The notes: a model not told the origin generated them from the sequence alone. A stretch of 64,000 bases of DNA from Salegentibacter salinarum (GCF_900168115.1 NZ_FUZC01000005.1:1-64000); one strand, 5' to 3'. Counted from the first letter of the stretch, positions 52,985 through 63,059 are shown. Translations and numbers: made by a program.

Positions 52985-54850
52985 ATGAAAAAAGCCATTT
53001 ATACGCTGGCCTTTATTGGCGCACTTTACAGCTGTAAAACCACACAAACCTCAAAGAAAGATCAACCTGTTGTTGCAAGCATAGACCTTGTTAATGTTGA
53101 AGAAGACAAAGTTTCGGTAACAGTAGACCCCGATAAGTTCACTTCTGAAAATACTAGCTTTTATATTCCTAAAACCGTTCCCGGCACCTACTCTACCGAT
53201 AATTACGGAAAGTTTATCGAAAATTTTAAAGCCCTGGATTACGAAGGAAATGAACTGGAATTTGAAAAAATTGACGATAATTCCTGGACTATCCCAAACG
53301 CTGAAAATTTAGATAAGGTAAGCTACCAGGTAAACGATACTTATGATATTGAAGGCGAAGAAGGTGTTTTTTCACCCTCGGGAACTAATATTGAAGCAGG
53401 AGAAAATTTTATGCTTAATCTCCACGGCTTTGTAGGTTATTTTGAAAATGAACAGGAAGAACCTTACCGTCTGGAAATTAAAAGACCACAAGGTTTAATT
53501 CCAGGTACGGCTTTAAGTAAAACGGTCGCTGCTTCAGAAGATATGTCGTTCAAAGAAGATATTTATTCTTTAGGTCGTTATTTTGAAGTTATAGACAACC
53601 CGATTATGTACGCAAAACCCGATACCACCAGTTTTATGGTTGAAGGTATGGAAGTGTTGATCAATGTATATTCTCCAAATGAAATATATACTTCAGAAAG
53701 TATAAAACCGGGGATTGAAGAAATGATTAGTGCTCAAAAACGCTTCTTAGGTGAAGTAGACAACACCGGGAAATATGCGATTCTGTTATATCTATCAGAT
53801 AGTGAAAAACAGGACGCTCGTGGTTTTGGTGCTTTAGAACACCACACTTCTACCGTAGTTGTACTTCCTGAATCTATGCAGCCTGAACAACTACAAAAAA
53901 CAATGACCGATGTAGTTTCGCACGAATTTTTCCACATTCTTACCCCGTTAAATGTTCATTCAGAAGAAGTTCATTATTTTGATTATAACGATCCTAAAAT
54001 GTCTCAGCATTTATGGATGTACGAAGGCGTAACCGAATATTTCGCGAACCTTTTCCAGATAAATCAGGAGCTTATAGAAAAACAAGATTTTTACGATAGA
54101 ATTTCAGATAAAATAAAGTCGGCGCAACAATTTGATGATACGATGCCATTTACGGAAATGAGCCAAAACATCCTGGAAGATCCTTATAAAGACAGTTATT
54201 ACAACGTGTACCAAAAAGGAGCCTTAATCGGGATGGCTTTAGATATTCGTTTAAGGGAGTTAAGCGATGGCACCATGGGAATTCTAGACCTTATGAAAGC
54301 ACTTAGTGATAAATATGGAATGGATAAACCTTTTGTAGACGATGAATTATTTGATGATATCATTGAACTTACTTATCCTGAAATAAGAACTTTCTTGGAA
54401 ACTTATGTGAGCGGTACCACACCAATTCCTTACAATGAATTTTTCGCAAAAGTAGGTCTTGAAGAAACTGAAACCGAAGTTAATACCGGTTATTTTATAA
54501 AAGGCCAAACGCCTTATATAGATGGGGATCCTGCTAAAGGTGAACTGTTTTTTAGAAAAAATATTCAGTTTAATTCCTTTTTAAAGAAACTTGGTGTAGA
54601 AGGTGGCGATATAATTAAATCTGTAAACGGTGAGGAATATAATATTCAGAATGTTTATAATCTAATTATGAAAGCAGAATCATGGGAAGAAGGTGAAGAA
54701 GTGAGTTTTGTAGTAACGCGAGACGGTGAAGAGTTGGAACTTACGGCCACTACTGCCCAACCAACTGATACCGATACCACAATTAAGGAAAAAGATCTGC
54801 CCGAAAGCAGCGAAGAAGTAAAACTTAGAAATGCTTGGTTAAAAGGTTAA
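52985..54850 (+). CDS. M61 family glycyl aminopeptidase-like lipoprotein with PDZ domain
   Basis: The 621-residue zinc peptidase has a lipoprotein signal (MKKAIYTLAFIGALYSC, Cys17). The zinc site is H313-E-F-F-H317 with third ligand E347 in MYEGVTEYFA. The N-terminal beta domain (about 30-230) has IPKTVPGTYSTDNYG, a family block. A PDZ domain (about residues 515-595, ending LIMKAESWEEGEEVSFVVTRDGEE) probably controls substrate access. Members cleave N-terminal glycine or alanine from peptides. It is monocistronic and ends at a strong terminator. Confidence 0.9.
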   Translation: MKKAIYTLAFIGALYSCKTTQTSKKDQPVVASIDLVNVEEDKVSVTVDPDKFTSENTSFYIPKTVPGTYSTDNYGKFIENFKALDYEGNELEFEKIDDNSWTIPNAENLDKVSYQVNDTYDIEGEEGVFSPSGTNIEAGENFMLNLHGFVGYFENEQEEPYRLEIKRPQGLIPGTALSKTVAASEDMSFKEDIYSLGRYFEVIDNPIMYAKPDTTSFMVEGMEVLINVYSPNEIYTSESIKPGIEEMISAQKRFLGEVDNTGKYAILLYLSDSEKQDARGFGALEHHTSTVVVLPESMQPEQLQKTMTDVVSHEFFHILTPLNVHSEEVHYFDYNDPKMSQHLWMYEGVTEYFANLFQINQELIEKQDFYDRISDKIKSAQQFDDTMPFTEMSQNILEDPYKDSYYNVYQKGALIGMALDIRLRELSDGTMGILDLMKALSDKYGMDKPFVDDELFDDIIELTYPEIRTFLETYVSGTTPIPYNEFFAKVGLEETETEVNTGYFIKGQTPYIDGDPAKGELFFRKNIQFNSFLKKLGVEGGDIIKSVNGEEYNIQNVYNLIMKAESWEEGEEVSFVVTRDGEELELTATTAQPTDTDTTIKEKDLPESSEEVKLRNAWLKG

Positions 54851-54874
54851 TAGATTTTAATTTAAGTATTTTTT

Positions 54875-54900
54875 GCGGCGGGAATTCCCGCCGCTTTTTT
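54875..54900 (+). terminator. terminator with a perfect 20-bp palindrome
   Basis: GCGGCGGGAATTCCCGCCGC at 54875-54894 is fully self-complementary and is followed by six T residues (54895-54900). Confidence 0.88.
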
Positions 54901-54961
54901 ATTTCCATAATCGGGTTTTATCTTTTAAATTGGAACACTTAACCAACTTGAAGATTATTTT

Positions 54962-56965
54962 ATGGAAATTCCTATTTTACAGGATATTGTTATTATCCTG
55001 GGGCTCTCAATATTGATAATTCTTTTATTTCAAAAGATAAAAGTGCCATCAATCCTGGGATTTCTTCTCGCTGGTATAATTGCAGGCCCTCATGCCTTTA
55101 ATCTTATAAGTTCTTCTCACGAGGTAGAATTACTTTCAGAAATTGGTATTATTTTCCTGCTTTTCGTTATTGGAATTGAACTCTCTATAAAAGAACTTAT
55201 TTCTATGAAAAATACCGTCTTAATTGGCGGTGGTCTCCAGGTGGGCGGGACTATTTTATTTACTACAATTGTCGCCTATTTTTTTGGATTACCTTTAAAT
55301 TCTGCTATTTTCCTCGGGTTCTTATTCTCTTTAAGTAGTACGGCAATTGTTTTAAAACTCATCCAGGAACGCGGAGAAATTACCGCTCCGCACGGTCGGG
55401 TTGCCCTTGGTATTCTAATTTTTCAGGATATCATTGTGGTTCCCATGATGTTGCTCACCCCAATTCTAGCGGGTGACGGCGGCGATCTCCTTACTACCCT
55501 GTTAATTCTTATTATTAAAATTGTTGGGGTTGGACTGGTTATCTATTTACTGGCACGATATATTGTACCCCGAATTTTTAGTATGGTGGTAAAAACCAAA
55601 AGTAAAGAGCTTTTTATTTTAACTACCGTAGTTTTTTGTTTTGCCATTGCCTGGCTCACATCTTCGGTAGGATTATCCCTTGCTTTAGGTGCTTTTTTCG
55701 CTGGACTCATTATTTCTGAATCTGAATACAGCCACCAGGCTACGGTAAATGTTTTACCATTTAGAGAGATTTTTATCAGTTTCTTTTTTATCTCGGTAGG
55801 TTCTCTGCTCAATTTAGAATTTTTTATCAATAATATTTTAATGATCCTTTTACTGGTTATCGGGGTTGTATTTTTAAAAATGTTGGTAGTTGGTGCTACG
55901 GTGATGTTGCTAAAATATCCGCCGAGAACAGTTTTATTAAGTTTATTTAGTTTATTCCAGGTAGGTGAATTCTCCTTATTGCTTTCAGGAGTAGGATTAG
56001 ATAATAATATTATACCCGATAGTATTTATCAATATTTCCTTGCGATTTCAATTATTACCATGGGACTTACGCCATTTCTAATTGCAGCTGCACCAAAGAT
56101 CACATATTCAATACTAAAAGCCAGGGTGCCATCTTCGGTAAGGCATAGACTGGAAAGTTTAAATAAACTTAAAACTACCGAAGAAACCGCTGAACCTAAA
56201 AAACTGGACGATCACTTAATTATTATTGGCTACGGAATTAATGGTGAAAATATTGCAAAAGCAGCCCGAAACGCTGAAATTCCATATATAATTTTAGATA
56301 CCGATCCTGTAACTTTTAAAAAGGCAAAAAATAATAATGAGCCTATTATTTTTGGAGATGCCACAAACTCACTAATCTTAAAACATCTCCATGTCCAGGA
56401 AGCACGGGTTGTTGTTATTGCAATTTCGGACCCCGGAGCTACCAAAAAGATTATTAGTAATGTGCGTTTATATTCCAAAACAGCTTTTATTATTGTAAGA
56501 ACTCGCTACGTTAGGGAAATTGAAGAAAATATTAAACTGGGAGCTGATGAAGTGATTCCAGAAGAATTTGAAACTTCAATAGAGATCTTTAACCGCGTAC
56601 TTAAAAAATACCTGGTTCCTTATAACGAAATAATGGATTTTACCGCCAGCATTCGTTCTTCCGATTACGAGATGTTGACTTCGGTAAAAGGCAGGCCGCA
56701 TAAACCATCGCTACAGCATTTACATATCCCCAACCGGGAAATTGTAACCTTGAGTGTTCAGCATAATAACAGAGATATTGTTGGAAAAAGTATTCAAACT
56801 TCCGGAATTGGAAAAAACTTTAGAGTTACCGTTTTAGCTATAAAAAGAGACACACAGTACATTACAGAAATTCTCCCCAACACAAAAATTAAACAAGGCG
56901 ATTTGTTGTATATTTTTGGAAATCCTATAAATATTAATAAACTAAATGAAGCACTTTCTTACTAG
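54962..56965 (+). CDS. CPA2-family (Kef/KefB-like) cation:proton antiporter with RCK domains
   Basis: The 667-residue protein has an antiporter core of about 12 helices in the first 390 residues (GFLFSLSSTAIVLKLIQERGEI, SVGLSLALGAFFAGLIIS). It continues with an RCK/TrkA-N domain (about 415-535, HLIIIGYGINGENIAKAARN with NAD-type glycine motif and acidic IILDTD) and a TrkA-C domain (about 580-665). It would move K+ or Na+ against protons under nucleotide control. Its stop overlaps that of the convergent SulP gene at CTAG. Confidence 0.92.
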   Translation: MEIPILQDIVIILGLSILIILLFQKIKVPSILGFLLAGIIAGPHAFNLISSSHEVELLSEIGIIFLLFVIGIELSIKELISMKNTVLIGGGLQVGGTILFTTIVAYFFGLPLNSAIFLGFLFSLSSTAIVLKLIQERGEITAPHGRVALGILIFQDIIVVPMMLLTPILAGDGGDLLTTLLILIIKIVGVGLVIYLLARYIVPRIFSMVVKTKSKELFILTTVVFCFAIAWLTSSVGLSLALGAFFAGLIISESEYSHQATVNVLPFREIFISFFFISVGSLLNLEFFINNILMILLLVIGVVFLKMLVVGATVMLLKYPPRTVLLSLFSLFQVGEFSLLLSGVGLDNNIIPDSIYQYFLAISIITMGLTPFLIAAAPKITYSILKARVPSSVRHRLESLNKLKTTEETAEPKKLDDHLIIIGYGINGENIAKAARNAEIPYIILDTDPVTFKKAKNNNEPIIFGDATNSLILKHLHVQEARVVVIAISDPGATKKIISNVRLYSKTAFIIVRTRYVREIEENIKLGADEVIPEEFETSIEIFNRVLKKYLVPYNEIMDFTASIRSSDYEMLTSVKGRPHKPSLQHLHIPNREIVTLSVQHNNRDIVGKSIQTSGIGKNFRVTVLAIKRDTQYITEILPNTKIKQGDLLYIFGNPININKLNEALSY

Positions 56966-59208
56966 GAAATCATTGCAGGGTTAAATAATTCAGAGAATTC
57001 AATTTTTCCATTTTCACGATTAAAAAAGGCAGTGGCCAATCCTAATTTACCCTGCGATATTCGTTCCTTTAAATATGTATTTTGCTTTATAATACGCTGT
57101 TGTGATTCTTTTACACTCCAGCGTGTGATAAGATCGGCATAAGTATATAAATCTTTTTCTTCAAATTTAGCCGGGATTTGCTTCGCTTTTAATGCTTCAG
57201 CAATAAGGGAATCGGGATTTTGGTATCCGTTTTTCATATATTCATTTAAAGCTTCCAGGTAAATTTTATTCGAAGAATTTCCCATAAGGAGTATAAAACG
57301 AGCGCCCTGCTGTTTACACGCAATCTCTATACTTTTAATAATATGGCTATCTACAAGGTTCCCGGCGGCTCTAATAGGAATTAAATCGCCAATCCCGGTA
57401 TTCATCATTACATTTAAAGGTTCCCTTAAATCTATACAATTTACCACCGTAGCCAGTGGTGGGGAATTAATAAAATCCATTAATTCTTTATTCCGAAGAC
57501 GCCGGGAGACTAATTTTCCATCTACATATCGGGAATTTCCATCTTTTAAATATTCCAGAATCTCCTGCGGCGTAGATTTTTCTTTAGATTCTTCAATATC
57601 TTCTCGAACAAAGTCCAGTTCTTTCCCTGCCGAATATTTGTCTTTAAGCCCAATTACACTGACGTTAATATTATTTTCTTCAGCAAAAGTAGATTTAAAA
57701 TCTTCAAAAATTTCCAGGATATCGTGGTCTATATAACTGGCAAATGTAGCATCAATAATAACGTTAGAATTCTGCGGAACATTCCAAAGGCTATTTTTTA
57801 TAGAAGCTTTATTAAAAAATGAAACCTCATTAGAAAGCTCCAACCGTATAGTTTCCCCTTTAAAAATCCTGGTATTTTCAATAAAAAATGCGTTGTGATA
57901 ATTACTGCGGAGTAAAAAGAAAATACTAACCAGGGAACCAATAAAAATTCCTATTAATAAATCGGTTAAAATAATAGCCACAACGGTAACTACAAAAGGA
58001 ATAAATTGGTTCCATCCCTTTTTATACATGGTGCTAATTACATCCCAGGAAGCCAGTTTATAACCCACAACCAATAAAATTACCGCAAGGCTGGAGAGCG
58101 GAATAAGATTTAAAATGGAACTCAAAAACAAAACGCTTAAAAGCAGGAAAATTCCGTGTAAAATAGTGGAAAGCTTGGTTTCGGCCCCGGCATTAATATT
58201 TACCGAGCTTCTTACAATTACTGAAGTTAATGGAATTCCTCCTACGAGACCTGCAATAGTATTTCCAACTCCCTGGGCAACCAATTCCCGGTTTGGAGGC
58301 GTTTTTCGCTTATGCGGATCTATTTCATCTGCAGCTTCAATTGCAAGTAAACTGGCAATAGAGGCAATAAGTGTTATTGTAATTGCAACACCCCAAACTT
58401 CAGGATTGGTGATTGATGCAAAATCAGGAAAAGTTACAAGTTCACTTACACGATCAATTTTTGGAATATTCACCAGGTACTCTTCCCCCAAATGCAGCAC
58501 CGGAACGGTATATTTAAACAGCAGGTTTAAAAATACACCTAAGATTACCACAATTAAAGAAGGTGGTAAAAGTTTGAAATTCTTAAGCGGACTCTTCTCC
58601 CAGAAAATAATAATGGCCAGTGAAATTAACGACAAAACTACCGCCCCGGGATGAAGCGAATAAAAGAAATTTTTAAACATAGCGGTAGCCTGTTCAAACA
58701 AATTTTCCCTGGCTCCAAAATTTGCTCCTGAATCTTCTATAAACCCAATAGCGTAAGGAAGTTGAGCGATGATTAAAATAATTCCTATCGCGGCAAGCAA
58801 ACCTTTAATAATATTTGAAGGCATATAATCGGCGATAAGTCCGGCTTTAAGAATTCCCAGGATAAACTGAAAAATTCCTCCAAGCACCACCGCCATTAAA
58901 AACACGTCAAAACTACCTAGAGAAGCTATAGAAGCTAAAACCACCGCCGTTAAGCTCGCAGCAGGACCACTAACACTTACAGAAGAATGGCTTACACTTC
59001 CTATTACAATTCCGCCTATAATCCCCGAAATTAATCCAGAAACCAATGGAGCGCCGCTGGCAAGTGCTATTCCAAGGCATAAAGGAAGAGCTACCAGAAA
59101 CACTACAATACTGGAAGGAATATCCTTATCCAGGCGGGAGAATAATGGTTTGCTTAAAGCAGCCTGATCTACCCTTTCCTTAAAATTAAAATTGCCGTTT
59201 TTGCTCAC
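56962..59208 (-). CDS. SulP anion transporter fused to STAS and carbonic-anhydrase-like domain
   Basis: The 748-residue protein has the SulP membrane core (about residues 20-425: VVFLVALPLCLGIALASGAPLVSGLISGIIGG), a STAS domain (about 445-540) and a C-terminal beta-carbonic-anhydrase-like domain (about 555-735). The last keeps Cys591 in NCIDLRE (CxDxR) and RAAGNLVDS, but the zinc ligands His and Cys of the GHxxCG box are Asn644 and Asn647 (MGNSSNKIY), so it is probably not catalytic. SulP-CA fusions are proposed bicarbonate carriers; here the domain may be regulatory. Bicarbonate as substrate is inference. Confidence 0.88.
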   Translation of the reverse strand: MSKNGNFNFKERVDQAALSKPLFSRLDKDIPSSIVVFLVALPLCLGIALASGAPLVSGLISGIIGGIVIGSVSHSSVSVSGPAASLTAVVLASIASLGSFDVFLMAVVLGGIFQFILGILKAGLIADYMPSNIIKGLLAAIGIILIIAQLPYAIGFIEDSGANFGARENLFEQATAMFKNFFYSLHPGAVVLSLISLAIIIFWEKSPLKNFKLLPPSLIVVILGVFLNLLFKYTVPVLHLGEEYLVNIPKIDRVSELVTFPDFASITNPEVWGVAITITLIASIASLLAIEAADEIDPHKRKTPPNRELVAQGVGNTIAGLVGGIPLTSVIVRSSVNINAGAETKLSTILHGIFLLLSVLFLSSILNLIPLSSLAVILLVVGYKLASWDVISTMYKKGWNQFIPFVVTVVAIILTDLLIGIFIGSLVSIFFLLRSNYHNAFFIENTRIFKGETIRLELSNEVSFFNKASIKNSLWNVPQNSNVIIDATFASYIDHDILEIFEDFKSTFAEENNINVSVIGLKDKYSAGKELDFVREDIEESKEKSTPQEILEYLKDGNSRYVDGKLVSRRLRNKELMDFINSPPLATVVNCIDLREPLNVMMNTGIGDLIPIRAAGNLVDSHIIKSIEIACKQQGARFILLMGNSSNKIYLEALNEYMKNGYQNPDSLIAEALKAKQIPAKFEEKDLYTYADLITRWSVKESQQRIIKQNTYLKERISQGKLGLATAFFNRENGKIEFSELFNPAMIS

Positions 59209-59406
59209 TAAATTGGAGTATGATAAATAATTAGAATTAATTGCTGAAAAATAGGAAATTTAGTGATTAACTAGCCAATTTCTTTAAACATTCAAAAGGT
59301 TTCTTAAATAATACCAAAAAAACCGACGGCATTTCGGTACATATTGGTGGTATAATTTTAAATAGATATCTTTAAAAAACTAAATAACCTAACAACCATT
59401 AATCTT

Positions 59407-61077
59407 ATGTCTGTACTTCCCGACGATCTTTTGCGTTACCAGAAATTTATAGGCTTTATGCTAAAATACTGGAACAGCGATTTATTTGCCAATACCGCGT
59501 CCCAGGCAATGGATGTAAAATCAGATAAAGATAATTCCCAAAATACATACGATCAAACCCCTGATGAATTAGTCGAAGATTTAAAAAATATGGGGCCTAC
59601 CTATATTAAAATGGGGCAGCTGCTTTCTACCCGGCCAGATCTTCTTCCAGATGCTTATTTAAAAGCTCTGGCCACTTTACAGGATGATGTTCCGCCAATT
59701 TCTTACGAGGAAGTACACCGCATTGTTGAAGAAGAAATTGGAACCAGGATTTCCAAAGCTTTCGGTAGTTTTGATGAAGAACCTTTGGCCAGTGCTTCCA
59801 TAGGGCAGGTACACAGGGCTACATTAAGATCGGGAAAACCGGTAGCCGTAAAAATTCAGCGGCCTGGGATTAAAAAACAATTCCTTTCAGATTTAGATAC
59901 ATTGAAAGAACTTGCAGACCTGGCTGTAAAACATAGTACAACCGCCAAAAAATATGCCTTTGATGATGTTTTAACCGAGCTCAGACGTATTTTATTACAG
60001 GAACTAGATTACCACCGTGAGGCGCAGAATCTAATCACCCTGGGAGATAATTTAAAGGGTTTTAAATATCTTATTGTCCCGCAACCCATTCGGGATTATT
60101 CTGCGGCCAAAGTTCTTACCATGGAATATATTGAAGGCCAAAAAATCACTTCAATATCTCCGCTTAAACAAATTGAAGTAGATTATTCGCCGCTGGTAGA
60201 TGAATTGGTTAATGCCTACTTGCAGCAGGTTATTAACGATGGATTTGTACACGCTGATCCGCATCCGGGGAATATTAAATTTACAAAAGATGATAAAATT
60301 GCCCTGATAGATCTTGGTATGGTGGCCAAGTTTAATCCCGCAATTAAACAATATATTTTAGAACTTTTATTAGCTATTAGTAATAATAATGGAGAAGAAA
60401 CCGCTCGGGTTTTATTAAGTATGAGTGAGGTTACAGAAGATGCTAACTTAAAATTCTTCAAAAAGACCATAACTGATATTATTATGGATAGCGAGCATAG
60501 TACGGCCAAAGACATGCAAACCGGCCGGCTTCTTATTCAGTTAAACCGGCTCGCAGCGGAGAGCGGAATTCATCTTCCGGTAGAAGTAAATATCCTGGGA
60601 AAGATCCTTTTAAATATGGATCAGATAATCGCAGTTTTAGATCCCGAATTTGATCTTAGAGATGCCATTAAAAGACATTCCACCAAAATAATGAGCGATA
60701 AGATGTATGAAGAATTAAAGCCTGAAAACTTTTTCTCTTCATTGCTGGCATCAAAGAAATTTTTGGAATACTTACCCGATCGCTTAAATACAATTTCAAA
60801 AAATCTATCAGAGAACGAGTTTAAAATTAAGATTGATGCCATAGATGAAAAACGGGTAACCGATGGTTTTCAAAAAGTAGCTAACCGTATAACGCTGGGC
60901 TTAATTATCGCGGCAATGATAATTGGGGCTTCTATGCTAATGCAGGTTCCTTCAGATTTTACCATTTTTGGATACCCGGGGCTTGCCATGCTTTTCTTTT
61001 TACTTGCAGCAGTTGGTGGAATTATTCTTAGTTATATCATTATTTTCCGGGACGAAAATCTCAATAATAAAGATTAG
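59407..61077 (+). CDS. ABC1/UbiB-family protein kinase-like membrane protein
   Basis: The 556-residue protein is an ABC1/AarF kinase-like protein. It has the KxGQ-like motif YIKMGQLLSTRPDLLPD, the ATP-binding Ala-rich block EPLASASIGQVHRA (the ABC1 family variant), Lys in VAVKIQRPG, and catalytic blocks FVHADPHPGN and ALIDLGMVAKF. Two membrane helices lie at the C-terminus (about 493-515 and 522-545). In other bacteria UbiB-type ATPases support quinone synthesis or lipid handling. This copy stands alone. Confidence 0.9.
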   Translation: MSVLPDDLLRYQKFIGFMLKYWNSDLFANTASQAMDVKSDKDNSQNTYDQTPDELVEDLKNMGPTYIKMGQLLSTRPDLLPDAYLKALATLQDDVPPISYEEVHRIVEEEIGTRISKAFGSFDEEPLASASIGQVHRATLRSGKPVAVKIQRPGIKKQFLSDLDTLKELADLAVKHSTTAKKYAFDDVLTELRRILLQELDYHREAQNLITLGDNLKGFKYLIVPQPIRDYSAAKVLTMEYIEGQKITSISPLKQIEVDYSPLVDELVNAYLQQVINDGFVHADPHPGNIKFTKDDKIALIDLGMVAKFNPAIKQYILELLLAISNNNGEETARVLLSMSEVTEDANLKFFKKTITDIIMDSEHSTAKDMQTGRLLIQLNRLAAESGIHLPVEVNILGKILLNMDQIIAVLDPEFDLRDAIKRHSTKIMSDKMYEELKPENFFSSLLASKKFLEYLPDRLNTISKNLSENEFKIKIDAIDEKRVTDGFQKVANRITLGLIIAAMIIGASMLMQVPSDFTIFGYPGLAMLFFLLAAVGGIILSYIIIFRDENLNNKD

Positions 61078-61081
61078 CCTG

Positions 61082-61113
61082 TTTGGGGAATTGTGTATTT
61101 CAGTGTATTTTTC
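61082..61113 (+). promoter_or_regulatory. candidate promoter of the S10 peptidase gene
   Basis: TTTG (61082-61085) and TATTTTTC (61106-61113, one mismatch to TAnnTTTG) are separated by 20 bases, the spacing expected in Bacteroidota. It lies directly ahead of a leader hairpin and the ATG at 61135. Confidence 0.45.
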
Positions 61114-61132
61114 GGTTCTAAAAATTAGAACC
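61114..61132 (+). promoter_or_regulatory. hairpin ending two bases before the start codon
   Basis: GGTTCTAA-AAA-TTAGAACC is a perfect 8-bp inverted repeat. The ATG of the S10 peptidase gene follows two bases later, so the hairpin or operator covers the site of translation start or early transcription. Confidence 0.55.
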
Positions 61133-61134
61133 AC

Positions 61135-62619
61135 ATGAAAAACATTTTTACCCCTCTCTTTTTACTCGTTTTTATAACTACGGCCTGGAGCCAGAAAGTT
61201 GAAATTCCGGTAGATACTACGGTCACAACCAACCACTCTGTGACTATTAATTCAGAAAATATAGATTATACCGCTACTACGGGAATGCAGCCGCTTTGGA
61301 ATAATGATGGTGAACCAATTGCCAGTTTATTTTATACTTATTATAAAAGAAGCGATGTAAAAAATACCGAAAACCGTCCGTTGGTTATTTCTTTCAATGG
61401 TGGGCCGGGATCTGCTTCAGTTTGGATGCACGTTGCTTATACAGGACCACGTGTTTTAAAAATTGATGATGAAGGATACCCAATTCAACCTTACGGAATT
61501 AAAGAAAATCCTCATTCTATTCTGGATGTTGCCGATATTGTTTATGTAAATCCGGTAAATACCGGCTACTCCCGCCCTATTCCAGATGAAGACGGAAAAG
61601 TAGATAGAAAAAAGTTCTTTGGCGTACAAGCCGATATTAAATATTTAGCCGAATGGTTAAATACTTTTGTAAGCAGAAACAAACGCTGGTTATCGCCAAA
61701 ATACCTTATTGGTGAAAGTTACGGAACTACCCGTGTTTCCGGTTTGGCGTTAGAACTGCAAAACAGCCAATGGATGTACCTTAACGGAGTAATTTTAGTT
61801 TCTCCAACTGAAATTGGTATAGATCGCGATGGCCCTGTGGGCATAGCAAACAGGTTACCATATTTCGCAGCGGCAGCCTGGTATCACGATGCCTTACCGG
61901 CAGACCTTCAAAATAGGGAATTAGAAGATTTGCTGGAAGAAGTAGAAAGTTATACTATTAATGAATTAACACCGGTTCTTGTAAAAGGTGGTTTTACTGA
62001 AACTGCCAAAAAAGAAGAAGCAGCCGAAAAAATGGCTTACTATTCGGGGATTTCCAAAGAGGTAATTCTTCAAAATAACCTTGACGTAGATTATCGTTTT
62101 TTCTGGAAAGAACTAAAACGTAAAGACGGTGTTACCGTTGGCCGACTTGACTCCAGGTATCTTGGTATTGATGCCAAAGAAGCAGGAGATTCTCCAGATT
62201 ATAATGCTGAACTGACTTCCTGGTTACACTCGTTTACGCCGGCAATAAATCATTACCTAAGACAGGACCTTAATTTTGAAACAGATTTGAAATATTATAT
62301 GTTTGGCCCTGTACATCCCTGGGATCGCAGTGGTGATAATAGCGGCGAGAACCTCAGACAGGCAATGGCACAAAATCCGAACTTAGATGTTATGATTCAA
62401 TCGGGTTATTTTGATGGTGCTACTACTTATTTCAATGCAAAATACACAATGTGGCAAATGGATCCCAGCGGTAAAATGAAAGACCGTTTAAGTTTTAAAG
62501 GTTATGAAAGTGGTCATATGATGTACTTAAGAGCAGAAGATCTTAAAAATGCCAATGATGATATTCGGGAGTTTATAGAAAAAAGTCTCCCAAAAGAAGG
62601 CGCTCCTGCTAAATATTAA
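61135..62619 (+). CDS. S10-family serine carboxypeptidase-like protein, exported
   Basis: The 494-residue protein has a signal peptide (IFTPLFLLVFITTAWSQ) and the alpha/beta-hydrolase S10 fold. It carries the oxyanion block FNGGPGSASVW (residues 88-98), nucleophile Ser195 in IGESYGTTR, and probable Asp427 (YFDGAT) and His461 (GYESGHMMY). It is likely to release C-terminal residues from peptides in the periplasm. A hairpin lies just before the start. Confidence 0.9.
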   Translation: MKNIFTPLFLLVFITTAWSQKVEIPVDTTVTTNHSVTINSENIDYTATTGMQPLWNNDGEPIASLFYTYYKRSDVKNTENRPLVISFNGGPGSASVWMHVAYTGPRVLKIDDEGYPIQPYGIKENPHSILDVADIVYVNPVNTGYSRPIPDEDGKVDRKKFFGVQADIKYLAEWLNTFVSRNKRWLSPKYLIGESYGTTRVSGLALELQNSQWMYLNGVILVSPTEIGIDRDGPVGIANRLPYFAAAAWYHDALPADLQNRELEDLLEEVESYTINELTPVLVKGGFTETAKKEEAAEKMAYYSGISKEVILQNNLDVDYRFFWKELKRKDGVTVGRLDSRYLGIDAKEAGDSPDYNAELTSWLHSFTPAINHYLRQDLNFETDLKYYMFGPVHPWDRSGDNSGENLRQAMAQNPNLDVMIQSGYFDGATTYFNAKYTMWQMDPSGKMKDRLSFKGYESGHMMYLRAEDLKNANDDIREFIEKSLPKEGAPAKY

Positions 62620-62683
62620 AAAATTCTTACGCCACCTTTTCAACTTTATTGCAACTAATAGATGTAACCTCTAAAACTTAGTT

Positions 62684-63053
62684 ATAAAAAGATTATTTGC
62701 AATCATGAGTATTTTGATTTTTTTATCGTGCTATGTGGATGATGAAAGTGTGACAGATCCAGAGAGAATATTGAGGGCGTTTGGGAAAAAATCAATGAAA
62801 TAGATTCTGAAGATTTTCCAGACCTGGATGACGAAAATTATGAATCTGTTTTACAATTTAAATTCTTGAGTAATAATAAAATTCTAATACTGAAGCTTCA
62901 GGTTTTGAAGACCTTGATGAATTAATATTGGTTCAGGAAAATGTTGAGTGGAGCTTTGGTTTTTTAGTAAATAATGATGAATTAATGTTTGATTTCGACC
63001 CCTGTGGACCTTTGGAAAATTGTGTGGACGAGTTAAATCTTAAACGGGTCTAA
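62684..63053 (+). pseudogene. broken small lipoprotein gene (two frameshifts)
   Basis: Three consecutive frames join into one plausible protein of about 120 residues. The first part (from the ATG at 62705, or from ATA at 62684 read as a lost start: xKRLFAIMSILIFLSC) ends in a lipobox and continues DDESVTDPERI. The frame then shifts near 62771 to EGVWEKINEIDSEDFPDLDD, and shifts again near 62885 to NTEASGFEDLDELIL, running to a TAA at 63051 after ENCVDELNLKRV. Each shift needs one missing base. A G-x-W-E motif recalls lipocalin-like lipoproteins. A terminator follows. It could also reflect two sequencing errors. Confidence 0.6.
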
Positions 63054-63059
63054 AAAAAT

